From contig NC_092656.1 of assembly GCF_032118995.1 (NCBI RefSeq), forward strand, positions 12,148,761 to 12,212,760: a DNA stretch of 64,000 bases. Direction: 5' to 3'. The position numbers and the translations under genes are program-made. Below the pieces are notes generated by a model, which was not told the DNA's origin, did no database searches, and was given only the letters and a program-made list of their open reading frames with translations. Positions 22,487 to 33,778 of the stretch are shown here, in pieces (the first letter of the stretch is position 1; each line of letters begins with the position of its first letter). Source of the stretch: Asterias amurensis. Taxonomy: Eukaryota; Echinodermata; Asteroidea; Forcipulatida; Asteriidae.

Positions 22487-23551
22487 CTATGTTGATCTCA
22501 TCTTTCTGAGACAGCTAGATGGTTCTGGAATCATGTGGTACCGACACCGGAGCATCTGACGGAACACCTCCTTGAAGTGCGGGTGTTTCACCCCGTAGAT
22601 GACGGGGTTGACGGCGCTGTTAAAGACGACGAGGGTCGAAGTCCAAGGGAGCTGAAAATCTTCAGCTTCCTCCGCCCACAGATTGATGGCAAAGGGGGCG
22701 AGACACACGAGGAAGGCGCACAGTACGTAGAAGAGGTTCTTGGTAATCTCCACCTGTCTTTTGCTGATCTCCCGGAGTGGCTTGGTGCTGCTATTCGATG
22801 CGGTAGGGAAATCCTGCATCTCGACCCCCCTCCGCGTCATCTTCTTCATGTTGCTTGTCACGTGGCGGTAAATCTTGAAGTAACAGACGAACAGGATGAT
22901 GAGTGCAATGGGGAAAATTAGAGCACATCCCACTGTACTGAAGAGACCGCTTGTCTCAGCCGAGGTGTCTTGAGTACACGTACTGTACTTTTCTGAGTAA
23001 CCCCATTTACCGATACCAAAGAGTGGAAGGGAACAGATTGATGCTGGATAGAGCCACGTAAATACCAACATGGCTGCTATCTTCTTGGGTGTGTAGATAG
23101 ACTGGTATGTCTGTATGGATTTGGTAATGAGAACGTAGCGGTTAATTGCGATGCTGGTAAGATTCAAGATGCTACATGCAAGGCCGATGTAGTATATGGC
23201 AGCGGTCACGGAGCATACCAACTCAGGCAACGGCCAGCCGTTCATGCTGAACAGCGCCACCGCAGCGAAAGGTATCGTGAGGCACGATATCAGGTCGGCC
23301 GTGGCGAGGTTGACGACGAAGGCGTTGGTGCTGGTCTGGAGCTTATTGGATAAGACAACGGCCATAATCACCATGGTGTTCCCCACCAGCCCGGAGACGG
23401 CCACGACGCAATACACACAGCCGAGAAAAATTAGCATTTCGTGATTTCCACTTTCAAAACGAAAGTTTCTGCCGTCTCCTGTGCTGGTTGTTGTGTCATT
23501 CGTCCATGTAGAGTTCGGAACATTTTCAGTTGATGCCATAGACGTCGCCAT
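22487..23551 (-). CDS. Tre1/moody-like class A GPCR, paralog 1
   Basis: A 354-residue seven-helix receptor in one coding exon, starting at a true ATG (23551). The N-terminus carries N-glycosylation sites (NST, NDT). Helix 1 has GLVGNTM and helix 2 NLATAD. Helix 3 begins after LVCSV, whose cysteine should pair with that of TCTQD in loop 2. NRY replaces DRY at 137-139. A polar third inner loop precedes KRQVEITKNL. Helix 7 has NPVIY at 315-319 and a LRCRY cysteine near the end. NRY is known in Drosophila Tre1, and overall it reads as this orphan family; the ligand is unknown. Outer loop 3 (residues about 292-300, WAEEAEDFQ) is acidic and unlike its four paralogs. A splice acceptor (ATATCAACAG) ends at 23638, so the 5' untranslated exon lies upstream, possibly at about 30.1 kb. 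Confidence 0.92.
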   Translation of the reverse strand: MATSMASTENVPNSTWTNDTTTSTGDGRNFRFESGNHEMLIFLGCVYCVVAVSGLVGNTMVIMAVVLSNKLQTSTNAFVVNLATADLISCLTIPFAAVALFSMNGWPLPELVCSVTAAIYYIGLACSILNLTSIAINRYVLITKSIQTYQSIYTPKKIAAMLVFTWLYPASICSLPLFGIGKWGYSEKYSTCTQDTSAETSGLFSTVGCALIFPIALIILFVCYFKIYRHVTSNMKKMTRRGVEMQDFPTASNSSTKPLREISKRQVEITKNLFYVLCAFLVCLAPFAINLWAEEAEDFQLPWTSTLVVFNSAVNPVIYGVKHPHFKEVFRQMLRCRYHMIPEPSSCLRKMRST

Positions 23552-23639
23552 GAGGATTGAAGATTGTAAGCGTGATGGCTGTATGGGATGCGATTTATCG
23601 ACGGCGAATCTGGACCTTATAAAAGAGTATCACCAACCT

Positions 23640-26600
23640 GTTGATATAAAAACACAAATTTTTGGACACGGGCGTCAACCATGTGTGTGTGCCCCCGCCC
23701 CCCCCCCCCCCATATTTCCCCTCTAGTACATAACTATTGAAAGGTAGGGGACACAATATCAAACTTTGCCACCCCCCACCCATGTTTTTGGATCTCCTGT
23801 ATTGTTCGCACTTTGCACTGTGTACGACCAAACCCTTTGTCCCAATGGGATTCGTTCACTTCGACACCAAACAATACCCCAAAGGTGTTTTTTAACGGGG
23901 GCCTAAACATTTCATGATGAATACGATTATTATTAGAAAAAAAGAGTGGAGAGCTGTTATTGTTAATAGCGTAACCAAGTAGGGGAAAGTATGATGGAAA
24001 TTACTATAAAAATAGATTAACGAGACAATTAAATCGCCTTTACCAAAAATCCACCTAACCACCCAGCGTCAACAAGAAAACAAATTTAGATGTTCAAAGA
24101 CGAATACATCTAAAAACGGGACTGCGTTTCACCGTTATGATGCAAAAACAACGTTAACATCCGGGCGGTTACGAGGACTAATCAGTTAGAATAATGAATA
24201 CCGGACACTTCTGCACCTCGCAAACTCGGCACCCCAAAACTCGGCACCTTGCAAAATTGGCACGCAATCAGCCCCAAGAACATCGGCACCGTATGAACAT
24301 CGGCACCTGCCTATTAAAAAATATGACTCAAAAACTCGACACCAAGCAATCACCTGTTCGCTTTTGCTGGGTCGAAGGGTCAAGTGTGGTTAAATAAAGT
24401 AACGCACGTACTTTTACAGAGTAGAAATGAAGAGTCAGGTAAGGTAATTAAAGTAATGCAAAACTATTACGCAATAAAAACTGGTTGGAACGTAGTTAAT
24501 AAAATTTTAAACGCTGCTATTTCACATTAATTTGTAATAACCACATGCGAACCTTTGAAGAAATTCATCGGATATTTGGTTTCACCCAAAAACTTGCGCG
24601 CGCGGTTGGTTGGTTAGACTTGATTCAAGTCCCATTCTCGTGTGAGAGGTCCCTAGCTATTACCTCAACTTACTGTGAAACAACCCCGTAGCATACAGTA
24701 CAGTGCGCGCTCGCCGTCAAAATGTGGTGGCGAGAATGGGACTTGACGAAGTCGTTTCTTACTCTGCACGTTGTTATTGGAAAATCTCCCCAATATGGGA
24801 ATATTCATTATACTCGGTGACATCACAGTAGAAGACGTTGTAAGGCACGCGTCTATACGCGGCACGCACGTGGGGCGGGTAAACTCATTAGCAGGCAAGG
24901 GAGTTTCGGTATTATAAGTCGTGTTATTGCACTTCAAAAAATTCAAAATTTGCAAACAAAACCAAACCCAATGTATGTTACAACGTATTACTTAAATTCA
25001 AATAAACATTTAGTGCTTTCTTTTTTTATATTTAATTGGTTATTAAAAAATGTATTTCAATCATCAACTAAGTACTTAACCCACTTGTGACAAATGAACT
25101 AGTCTTCTTTTTGGGTGTGTTTGATGTTTGATTGGTCAAAACGTATCACGTGACAATGTTACATATTCATAAGTGAAGACATTTACATACCAGGCGACTG
25201 CGACATCGTCAACACCCTGTCAGTCCGTGCGCAGAGTGCGAGATAATTAGCATATTTTCCAGGTTTCATTTGCAGTCGCGCGGCGCACTCGGACCCTTCG
25301 AGATTTCGCGTGACAGCGCGAGAACTCGGAGACGATGTGCAAAATTGGCTATAGGTCCCAGCAAGAGGGCAGTGTTTGGTCAAGCATGGAGTGGTAAGTT
25401 TCTTGAACATTTTCCTCGTAAAACAAACCCATTTTTACCGGATTTTCGGGACCAAATACATGTGAATCTTCGTCGGAAATGTGGTTCAAGTTTTACACTT
25501 TTTGTTGATAAGCTTTACACTTAGGATGCCCCCGACTGTTTCGAGCACGATTGAGACAAACCGAGTCCATATTCTGATAGACGAAGGATCGTTCTTTCGT
25601 TTGGTACCACATACGCTTCTGCAGGTTTTGCCGTTGATATTGTTTTTCAGTGCCAAAAATGTGCAAAAATCATTGTTTGTGCCGCTTCGATTTAGCTGAC
25701 GTGACGTCATCATGTAAGAAAAAGGCCGTGTGTTGTGTACACGGCGCAACACGGCGCTCTTTTTTATCATGTTTGTTGACGATCGTTGTGAAAAAATCAA
25801 ACAAAATTAAATAATGAAGAAATACAATTTTCTCATGAAAAAAATAATATCACAAATTATTTCCATCAAGAATAACAAAACATGGTAGTTTGATGCAGGA
25901 TTGGAATATGGAATTGTTATGGGTTTTCTTCGTGGTGGTACTGTATTGTTGAGACTCTGTGTAATGTGTAGAGTAAGAGTAGGTCTTCTATTTCTATGAT
26001 CCGAATCTAAGTTCTATTTTACATGTGTATTACTAATAATTCTAAATAGAATATTTTTTAATTACCTGAAAGTATGTTCAATATTTGTTGACACGTTGAG
26101 AAAATAAATAAAACAATAATTATTGATTGAGTTTCAATTTGATCAGGTCATCAATACCTTTTGCTAGTTCATACTGGGTTAAATCATATTGATTTAAGAC
26201 AGTCTTGGTTAACTCTTATTCTCAATCAACAAGGGAATGGTCAATTTATTGGTACTACTGTAGTCCATGTCAGTTTTCTGCTCTGTGTAAAACGTGTTTC
26301 TGAAACATTTTGGTCTTCTTTTGCATGTTTTTAACTCTATTTGCTTTCTTTGTATTCCTTTTACAGTCCCAGCTCTCTGAAAATCTTCCACGGTTTAAAG
26401 TGACGGGGAGACTCGAACCTGGACGACTACATAGGGCGACTACTGTTGAAGTCGGGACTGTTGACTGCTTAGTCGAGTTGCAACTAAATTTTTTCAACTA
26501 CTCGGTTATCGTGCCACCGCATAGTCGTAACTACACGTACCTGCTTGTGAACCAATAGCACTCCGCACTAAATGCTAAAACCAAGTTTAGTACATGGATT

Positions 26601-28980
26601 TCATCAGACAAACGTACACAATTTTACTAACAACATATGCACACGTACTTGTCCACATTATGTTTACTCGCGTTACTACTTACTACTACATACAAGTGCC
26701 ATATGGCACGTTTGGCGTGATCGCTAATTTAGTGGAATGTTTGTCTGACAGCGGGGTATTTTAAACAAAAGTGATGTCATAAGTACAGAGTGCTATTGTA
26801 TCGCTTGCGACCATTCACAACAGCGTAGGCCCTTTGCGAGACACGGCTTCGACTTTGGATTTGGCTCAGGCTAGCTTGGCCCCGTGGGGTGTCAGACATG
26901 ACAGAGCCTGAAGCCGAATCCAATGCCGAAGCCGCGGTTTTGAAAAGGGTGTTAATTTACGTTACGGAACACAATCTGATTGTTTTTCACCAGTTACACA
27001 ATCTTTCAACCCATTCAGCGTTAACTTTAATACATTGTGCCTGTGCCAAACAATATGCCGTAAGGCATCTTGGGTATCGAAAACTAGTGTAAAAGTTGCG
27101 ACTCCGAGGCCCGACTAGTCGAGTAATAAATTTCACTAGTCGCCTAGGAGACTCCCTCACAAGATATTTTTGTAAACTGAACAAAACTGATATTTCTGTT
27201 TATTTTATTTTAATATACCAAGGTACTTTCCCCAGTAATTTTTAATTTGTATTTTGCAGTGGTCTCTCAATTTTTTTCAACTTGTCGTGTGTGAAGAAAC
27301 GCAATAAATGTATATTGTCATTGTTATTTTATGTAAGCAGCTGAAAGGGACTTTAAAATAAATGTTTTGTAAAATTAACAAAGTTAAAAGAAGATTTGTC
27401 ATCTGGTTTATTATTGTGTGTTGTATATTGAATATATTTAATTTGAAACTGACCAAACTTTCCAGCTTTTAGTTGAGATTTCACAGTTAATAAATAGGGA
27501 GAAGGCCAGGGTCAGGAATTTCATTGGTTAAAAGAAAACAACAAATGAGTTTTGAAAGACTTTTTAACTTTATTTTAATCAATAAAAAACAATAGAATAA
27601 ATTAATACAATGAATGATTTCTTTTTAAAACTCAAATATACTTGGATTCATAGAATTGGATTGGAAGGCCATCAGAAGGCCATCATTCTGGCACAGATTA
27701 ACAATAACGTGCGTTTATGCCAGTTTTGGTTTCGTAGACGTAAAGATACAGATCAGATAATAACTGAAGCAAAACCCGGCCAAACACCATACTACCGAAT
27801 AATAGTCGGGCACCGCTTTGTTGTCAAAACAAGCCCCCGTGATTGCATGACATGAGCAAGGAATCGTGCCAAACCAATGGTGCCTTGCGTTTTGTTACGT
27901 AGAAGCTGATTAGTCAGTTGGCACGCTTGATGCACATTCTGACCAATCACGTTCGGGCTCACATTATACCATTGAGTAATGGTGGACTTTTTTACCGAGA
28001 AAGTTCGCGCTGACGGCGACGGATACTTAGGGTGCCCCCGACTGTTTCGAATGGATTCAGAAACAACGACAGTAGCGGTTGAGTAGATGAATAATGTACC
28101 TGAACACACATGATTAAGATTTGTCTGCACGATTTCGTTAAATGCTACAAAAGGGACTTTTTCGGAGACCGTTATTTTTGTACAACGATGATCATTTTTA
28201 TAGTCCGAAATTTCTTATTTCTGAACAATTAAAAATTGACCTATGGTTTTTGTCATTACAATTAAGCATTCCTCGTTCATACTGTCACATTGTTATATTT
28301 TTACATGGCTGGGTTTTCACGATATGATTTTTTGAAAATGTGCCCTCCAAGCTCATTATATATGCAAGACTGCGACTGTCTTGCATACGCCGCAAATGAA
28401 AGAAAGGACTTTTCCGAACGGTGCGCACGGACTGTGTCCCGCATGCGGAACAGGTTTGGGAAAGCAGAGCATCACAAAACAGTAGTTTTCTGGGGATGGC
28501 ACGGGATTGGGACTTCAGTCAAGTCTATTGGTTGGTTGACTAAGGCGGCAATGTCTTTTTTTAACGTTGCCTTAAACTGAAGATTTTGATGCTACATTCC
28601 AAAATACCTCAGACCGTTTCGCTATTCCTATAGGTGGAGAGCGCGTCACGTGGGTGTGTATAAACCTTTGTTTATGACCAGTAAAAAGTGTTGAAACATT
28701 GGCGTGACACGCGAGCTTGCACCTGTTCTTATAAGACAGTTTCTTTATTCCTATTGGTCGAGAGCAACGGCTGAAACAGTTGTGCCACATCTTATCTAAT
28801 CACGCGATACGTGCGACGCACACAGCGTTCCCATTTAATGAGTTGTTTACCCGAGGGCGGCGGAGGGCTTTTGCCATATCATAGCTGGAGGGGTGTTGTG
28901 TTGAAAGAAATCATTGAACAATTATAATTGTTGCATTTATTTGACTTTTTGACCAAAAAGTGATGATGTCTTTGACCGAA
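23640..28980. other. Spacer, probable 5' intron of paralog 1
   Basis: No coding exon is supported. It holds a C-run near 23700 and four to six CTCGGCACC-like units at 24200-24310 (related units at 6550-6600). A GCCGAATCCAATGCCGAAGC piece at about 26910 resembles one at 19.0 kb. The phrase TGCCCCCGACTGTTTCGA occurs at about 25527 and 28032. A GTAAGT after CATGGAGTG (25394) is a possible plus-strand donor, without other support. Confidence 0.45.
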
Positions 28981-28983
28981 TAA

Positions 28984-29150
28984 TGGAAATCAATGTGTGT
29001 TGAATTGGTTTTCAACTAGTGGTTTAAACCCGCCGAGGCCTGGTTCTTGATAATTTACCTCGACTTCGTCTCGGTAAAATTATCAAGAACCAGGCCTCGT
29101 TGGGATTAAACCACTAGTTGAAAACTTCTTCGCCACACATTGATTCCCTT
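28984..29150. mobile_element. Near-perfect palindromic element, about 165 bp
   Basis: The arms GGAAATCAATGTGTGT ... ACACATTGATTCC enclose a longer stem: TTTTCAACTAGTGGTTTAA and AGGCCTGGTTCTTGATAATT pair with their complements around a short GACTTCGTCTC loop. There is no coding capacity. It is a fold-back non-autonomous element. Confidence 0.8.
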
Positions 29151-29429
29151 AATAAAACAATGTTTTGTTATTGCATTTCGATGGTAGTTTTCATCATAAT
29201 TTTGTTACAATTTTGGTTACGAAAACATGAAGCTCTCCACCCTTTTCAGCGAAGTATAATGTTCGAAACGTCGAGACCACACCTGCTCTTTTCAGAGTCA
29301 ACACTCACACATATATATTATATTTACACGTGGTTTTACCCGCAAATTTACTATTTATTTATAGTTTCTTCCTATCGATATCTATACAAATGAAAGCTTC
29401 ACACAATACTCAATATTCGTTATATCTAA

Positions 29430-29848
29430 TTAAAGGATTCGGGTACTTTTTCGAATTGTCCACAGATTTACATTAAACTTACAGGGTTTACAGATAATGA
29501 TAGTGGAAAGCTTCCCTTCGAATATTACTAACCAAGGTTGTGTAGTTTTTTAGAAATGAGTAAAACAAGTCACAAAATCATTTTGGTCTTATAATTATTT
29601 TAGCATGTAAAATACCCTTAACCAGTGACGATATTATACCAAAACCATAGCATAACTGGTTAATACGTTTTTACATGCTAAAACTGAGACGAAGATTATT
29701 ACTTTTACTCATTTCTCAAAAACTACAGCACCTCAGTAAGTAAAATTTCAAGGGAAGCTCTACTATCATAATCTTCAAACTGTGTAAGTTTAATGTAAGT
29801 CTGTGAACATTGTGTTTTTTGTTAGGAAAAAGTACATATACCCTTTAA
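29430..29848 (+). mobile_element. Family B element
   Basis: A near-complete copy with TTAA at both ends: TTAAAGGATTCGGGTACTTT left, AGTACATATACCCTTTAA right. Its middle carries the extra inverted segment (CTTAACCAGT ... ACTGGTTAA) also seen at 48.2 kb, but not at 45.1 kb. This marks a subfamily. Confidence 0.8.
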
Positions 29849-29868
29849 GTAGCGCTATGAAATGAGTT

Positions 29869-29925
29869 CCAGTTGGTAGAGCGCCGGCACGTTAATCCGG
29901 CGGTGACAGGTTCATATCACTATAT
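29869..29925 (+). mobile_element. Family S1 tRNA-like fragment
   Basis: CAGTTGGTAGAGCGCCGGCA followed by CGTTAATCCGG and a decayed B box. Only the head survives. Confidence 0.6.
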
Positions 29926-30113
29926 ATTAAGTGCCACAATGGTGTCTGCCACATTACAATCGCCCTTTTGTCTGGTCAGTTTCAGACCTAAGTATCCATC
30001 TACAACCAAAACCCGCTTAAATTTATGTCAAATTCGAAATGCTCCATTAAACCTGTCATGTCAATAATACTAAACAAACCAAAACACCAGGTTCCCCCGG
30101 AATTCCTACTTAC

Positions 30114-30240
30114 CAGCAGTAGAAATGGATGTGATTTGCTTGAAGGTTCTTGGTACAAACCGAGATCGACTTCCAGTCTGTGTGGGAGGAAGTTGTTTGA
30201 ATAGGTGTCTTCGATGTTTTCCGTTTAAGTATCAGCTGGA
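30114..30240 (-). other. Possible 5' untranslated exon of paralog 1
   Basis: On the minus strand a stretch ending TTTCTACTGCTG is followed by GTAAGT (30113-30108), a good donor. The same layout, with similar sequence, occurs at 39088-39230 upstream of paralog 2. Since both genes have an acceptor just before the ATG, this exon would splice over about 6.5 kb to 23637. The 5' end of the exon is not defined. Confidence 0.4.
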
Positions 30241-30380
30241 ATGAATTTCGACCTGGCATCATGGTTTAAAGTACGAGGGGTTTCCCTTTATTTAACCAAT
30301 AGTAAAGGTTCGTTTATATCCGCCTGGATATTGCAGTAGAATGGCATACTCCACCGTGATGCAGGTTTATTTGATGAGCA

Positions 30381-30556
30381 GGGCCCAATTTCAAAGAGCT
30401 GCTGAAACATTAAAAGTTGCTTACCAGAGTATAAGGTTACCAGCTGAAATATCTGCTACGTGTACACAGATTTACTGGTATCCTGCTTAGTTTTGCTAAG
30501 CAGAAAAATGTTAATCAATATTTTCTACTAAAGCAGCTCTGCAGAAAATTGGGCCC
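30381..30556. mobile_element. Inverted-repeat element (GGGCCCAATTTC ends)
   Basis: The ends GGGCCCAATTTCAAAGAGCT and AGCTCTGCAGAAAATTGGGC-CC are imperfect inverted repeats over about 26 bp. The interior is rich in TGCTTA and TAAGCA. The left part is duplicated at 33939-34045, and a relative starts at 40496. Confidence 0.7.
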
Positions 30557-31340
30557 GGTTTTTTAAAACTCACTGCCAACAAAAATCGGGTGTGTTTTCC
30601 TGCGACGAACCCGGATCAGTTGACTTGCTGCCAAAAAACGCATGTTTTTCCTGCATTGAACCCGGATATAATAATCCCAGGGCGTCGTAGGCCCGGTTTT
30701 GTGCTAACTGTATGTTGCAGAAAAATCTGCTTGAAAAGCGTAAGCGTAAGCACTGGAAGGTTGCCATTATGGTTTTCTCACCCGTGTGCCTAACCAGCGC
30801 TAAGGAATAGAAAGCGTACAGTAAGCACAACATCTGCCGTGTAGCAGTGCTATAAAATTGGGCCCTGGATTATTTGCTGTTTCAGGGGTGGAAAATTTTC
30901 AAAGCTTCATATTCTCAAACATTACCTGCATTAATGACTTATTTCACCGGATTCATATTCCATGGCAGCATTCATTTTTTGGCGGTGGGTTTTGGACGTC
31001 ATAGCTTATAACTCGTCATAGCTCTCAACGAAACGGGCCCCAATATCTAGGATTCTGTATCTGGACACACTAATCACACATTGGCTATCTTGAGCTGGGT
31101 TAACGCACATAATGCATTGGTTTGTGGCTACGTTCCAACCGGTCACCGGGGAAACTTGGGTGGCAATATGGGGCGGAGGGGGTGGGGGGAATTCGGAGTC
31201 TCACAGACAGTAAGTTGGCCACGTGCCCCGCTTTGCCGGTCGTAGCTTCGCTGTTGCACTATATTTAACATTACAGAGAGGCATCCAAAAAGCCAGGCTT
31301 GATTAGTGGTGGATGGCTTTAAAGCACCTTGTAGCGGGTG
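30557..31340. other. Stretch present only in copy 1 of the duplication
   Basis: No gene seen. It includes another GGGCCC-bounded piece (about 30685-30870) with GCGTAAGCGTAAGCAC, and the G-rich run GGCGGAGGGGGTGGGGGGAA at about 31170. Confidence 0.4.
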
Positions 31341-31530
31341 GTCGGGTTGGCGTAGGTGGTAACTTTCCTCGCCTTCCACCTATGACCCGAGAACAATTGG
31401 GTTGAAGTCCCTACCTGACTGCGTGAGTTTTCCCTAGAATTTAGTGAGCTTTTTATTAGTCCTCCATCTTCTAAAATTGAGCTTTTCATCATTGGCTTCT
31501 CTCTAGTAAACTGATTAAAAAAAAAAAAAT
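31341..31530 (+). mobile_element. SINE-like element with A-rich tail
   Basis: A degenerate tRNA-like head (GTCGGGTTGGCGTAGGTGGT to GGTTGAAGTCC) is followed by a body and an A-rich tail at 31510-31550. Only the body end and tail are present in copy 2 of the duplication. Confidence 0.5.
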
Positions 31531-31561
31531 AATAATAAATAAAAAAATATATATTTATCTA

Positions 31562-31830
31562 TATCAAATAATAAACCACAAGGGAAACTGACTGGGTACA
31601 TTTTTAAATGATTTTGGATTGAACAAAGAAAAATTGACTAGAGCGGGATTTGAACCAACGACCGGTTTAACGTGCCGGCGCTCTACCAACTGAGCTATCT
31701 AGCCCTATGTTGGTGGGCTCCCAATTTTGTCAATATCTTTGTTCGGTGGGTGCCTGTCAGAAGCCATTCAACCGCAAACTGCCGTGTAGCCAGGGATCAC
31801 ACCCGGGTAACGATACAACCTGGGAAGTTG
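31562..31830 (-). mobile_element. tRNA-like SINE, family S1, full unit
   Basis: The unit runs from ATCAAATAATAAACCACAAG through the tRNA-like head (about 31636-31707, minus) to CACCCGGGTAACGATACAAC. The head lacks a few bases in the anticodon arm compared with other copies. It is duplicated at 34150-34425. Confidence 0.75.
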
Positions 31831-33111
31831 CATATATCTATATAACTATATCCTTTTCATTTCTTCATGTTTTTCTTGGCTAGTGCAGTTTAGTTTCGCT
31901 TTTTGTTTCACAACCAAAACAGACAAAACAAAATGAAACAAGAATGAAACAATAGAAAAACAAGTGAGAGCTGAACATTAAATTACCACGATAAGCAGTA
32001 GACTGACAAAACTACAATAACACATTGGAAGGGTTTGCTCTATGGTGACAGATTGCTTTCTTGATTGGTACATGAAATTGCATTTTGATTATGTAACTTC
32101 ATTTTGAATTTAAAGCTTTGTGTGAAAGGAAACAGCCTACTGCTGGAGACACTCTTAACATCTGGTTGAGTAAATGATCTAAGTTTTTCCTATTGAGTTT
32201 CCCTTGAGGTTTATTTAGGGAACACTGTTATTCCCATTAATAAATACATTTTTTAGCGAATTAAACGGCTAAAATTTTCCAAAGTTTGTGACTTTTCTCT
32301 CGGCGGTACTTCCAGACATGTTCAAGGGCCATTTTTTGAGCTTTTGATGGTTCCCATCTTTTTCGTGCGTTAATCACATTACTGATCTTTGAGACCATTG
32401 ACTCTTTCAAATAATGATCTGTTCAGCGCCTTCACTGAAGTCAAAGGAGGCAAATGATTGGACGATAGCTGTTCTTTGTGCATTAAAACGCGCGCATGAG
32501 CTCAGCGTCAGTTTATACGCGCGCACCTGTTACACGCGCGCACTAAAAATTGATACATTTTCAGCGCGCGTATGAGCAAGTGCGCGAAGTTGCAATGAAA
32601 CTAACATGGATATAAATAAGCGTGCGATACAGTGCAACGCGCAAGGTTTACACGATGTATGCTGATTTAGGGGCCACTTATTCGCTAATTTTCCAAAGCC
32701 GGTCTTTATACCACCGTTAACACTCACACACGTGACCGGGTTTTGACCAATCAGAGACTTGAAACCGTCCAAGGTATTTATTAATATAAGTATTTCACGA
32801 GCGCACGAATTTATCTTCCAGTCTCACTAGCAACGTGCAAAATTTAAAACTTCAGAGCGTTAGTTCACGCGCACAAAGTTTATAATGTAACTTTTGCACT
32901 GTCCGTATACGGAGCGTGACAAAATGACATTTCACAATACGCACTGTGTAATAAAAACAGAGGATGTAGGATATAAAACAGAGGTCGTAGCATGATATAT
33001 GTTTTTATCCTCCTAGTAGTTCGAGCATCTGATTAGTGGATTAGCGCGTACTGGAAAATAATTATATAATATTGGATGGCTTTGGGGGGATACAAGAATA
33101 TATTGCACGAG

Positions 33112-33158
33112 CTATGACAATATTGCACGAGTCGAAGACGAGTGCAATATTGTCATAG
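33112..33158. repeat. Perfect 17-bp stem hairpin
   Basis: CTATGACAATATTGCAC and GTGCAATATTGTCATAG are exact inverted copies around a 13-base loop. Another TATTGCACGAG lies just upstream. Confidence 0.8.
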
Positions 33159-33163
33159 TGAGT

Positions 33164-33778
33164 TTCCCGTTTACTCCTTTAGTCCCTGCACCGCCCGAGT
33201 TTGCTGAAATCCAATTTCTCAAGATTCTTGCAGTAAATTACTGGAATCGTAGTTCAAATTTTAAAAGATAGCCATGGCTTAATGTGTATGCACAATTTTT
33301 TACCCTTTCGGTAGTATTATTTGTATAAAAGTACAAGTTCTCATGGGAACAATAAATGCCTCTCGTTAAACGGCTACGGTTATTTTTATGGCGAATAATT
33401 TTGTGCACGGATAAAATGAACACAATAGCTTTTCAAGGCTTCTGTCTGGCTCAATGCTCATACTGATTAAATGCGAAGGCGTTAATTTTCGACAATATCA
33501 TCATAAATGATGAACAGTTTCCTGTTTACTAATGAGCGTTTTATTTTTCGTAAGAGCTAAATTATTTCATCATCATTAGCTTCGACAAGTCAACTGTGAA
33601 GGGCGAATTAATAACGATCTATAACAACTAGATATATTAACAAATGCGTAGACCTACTAATAGACTATCGAGTTTTCTTTTGATGTTCCTTTTTTTCTAC
33701 AAACACAAGCTAGCGAGGTTTCCTCGTACCACATACAGTGTATCGCTATATGCGGCTGGGCGGTACAGTGGCTAAATG
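33164..33778. other. Spacer between duplicated blocks
   Basis: AT-rich sequence with no gene or clear repeat recognised. Confidence 0.45.

Larger units (their letters stand above)
30219..33163. repeat. Segmental duplication, copy 1
   Basis: This block matches 33779-35697 with few differences. The offset is 3557 bp in the first part and about 2597 bp after 31476. Copy 2 lacks about 960 bp corresponding to roughly 30510-31475. Copy 1 also keeps about 60 bp near 32765-32810 that copy 2 has lost. No coding gene is inside; a SINE, an inverted-repeat element and a hairpin were carried along. Confidence 0.85.

Noticed and set aside
22535-22921. Plus-strand open frames opposite the receptor genes (also at 36402, 42745, 51685, 62039)
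   Set aside because: They recur opposite the same 3' part of each paralog because the sense codons are conserved. No start, splice or homology support.
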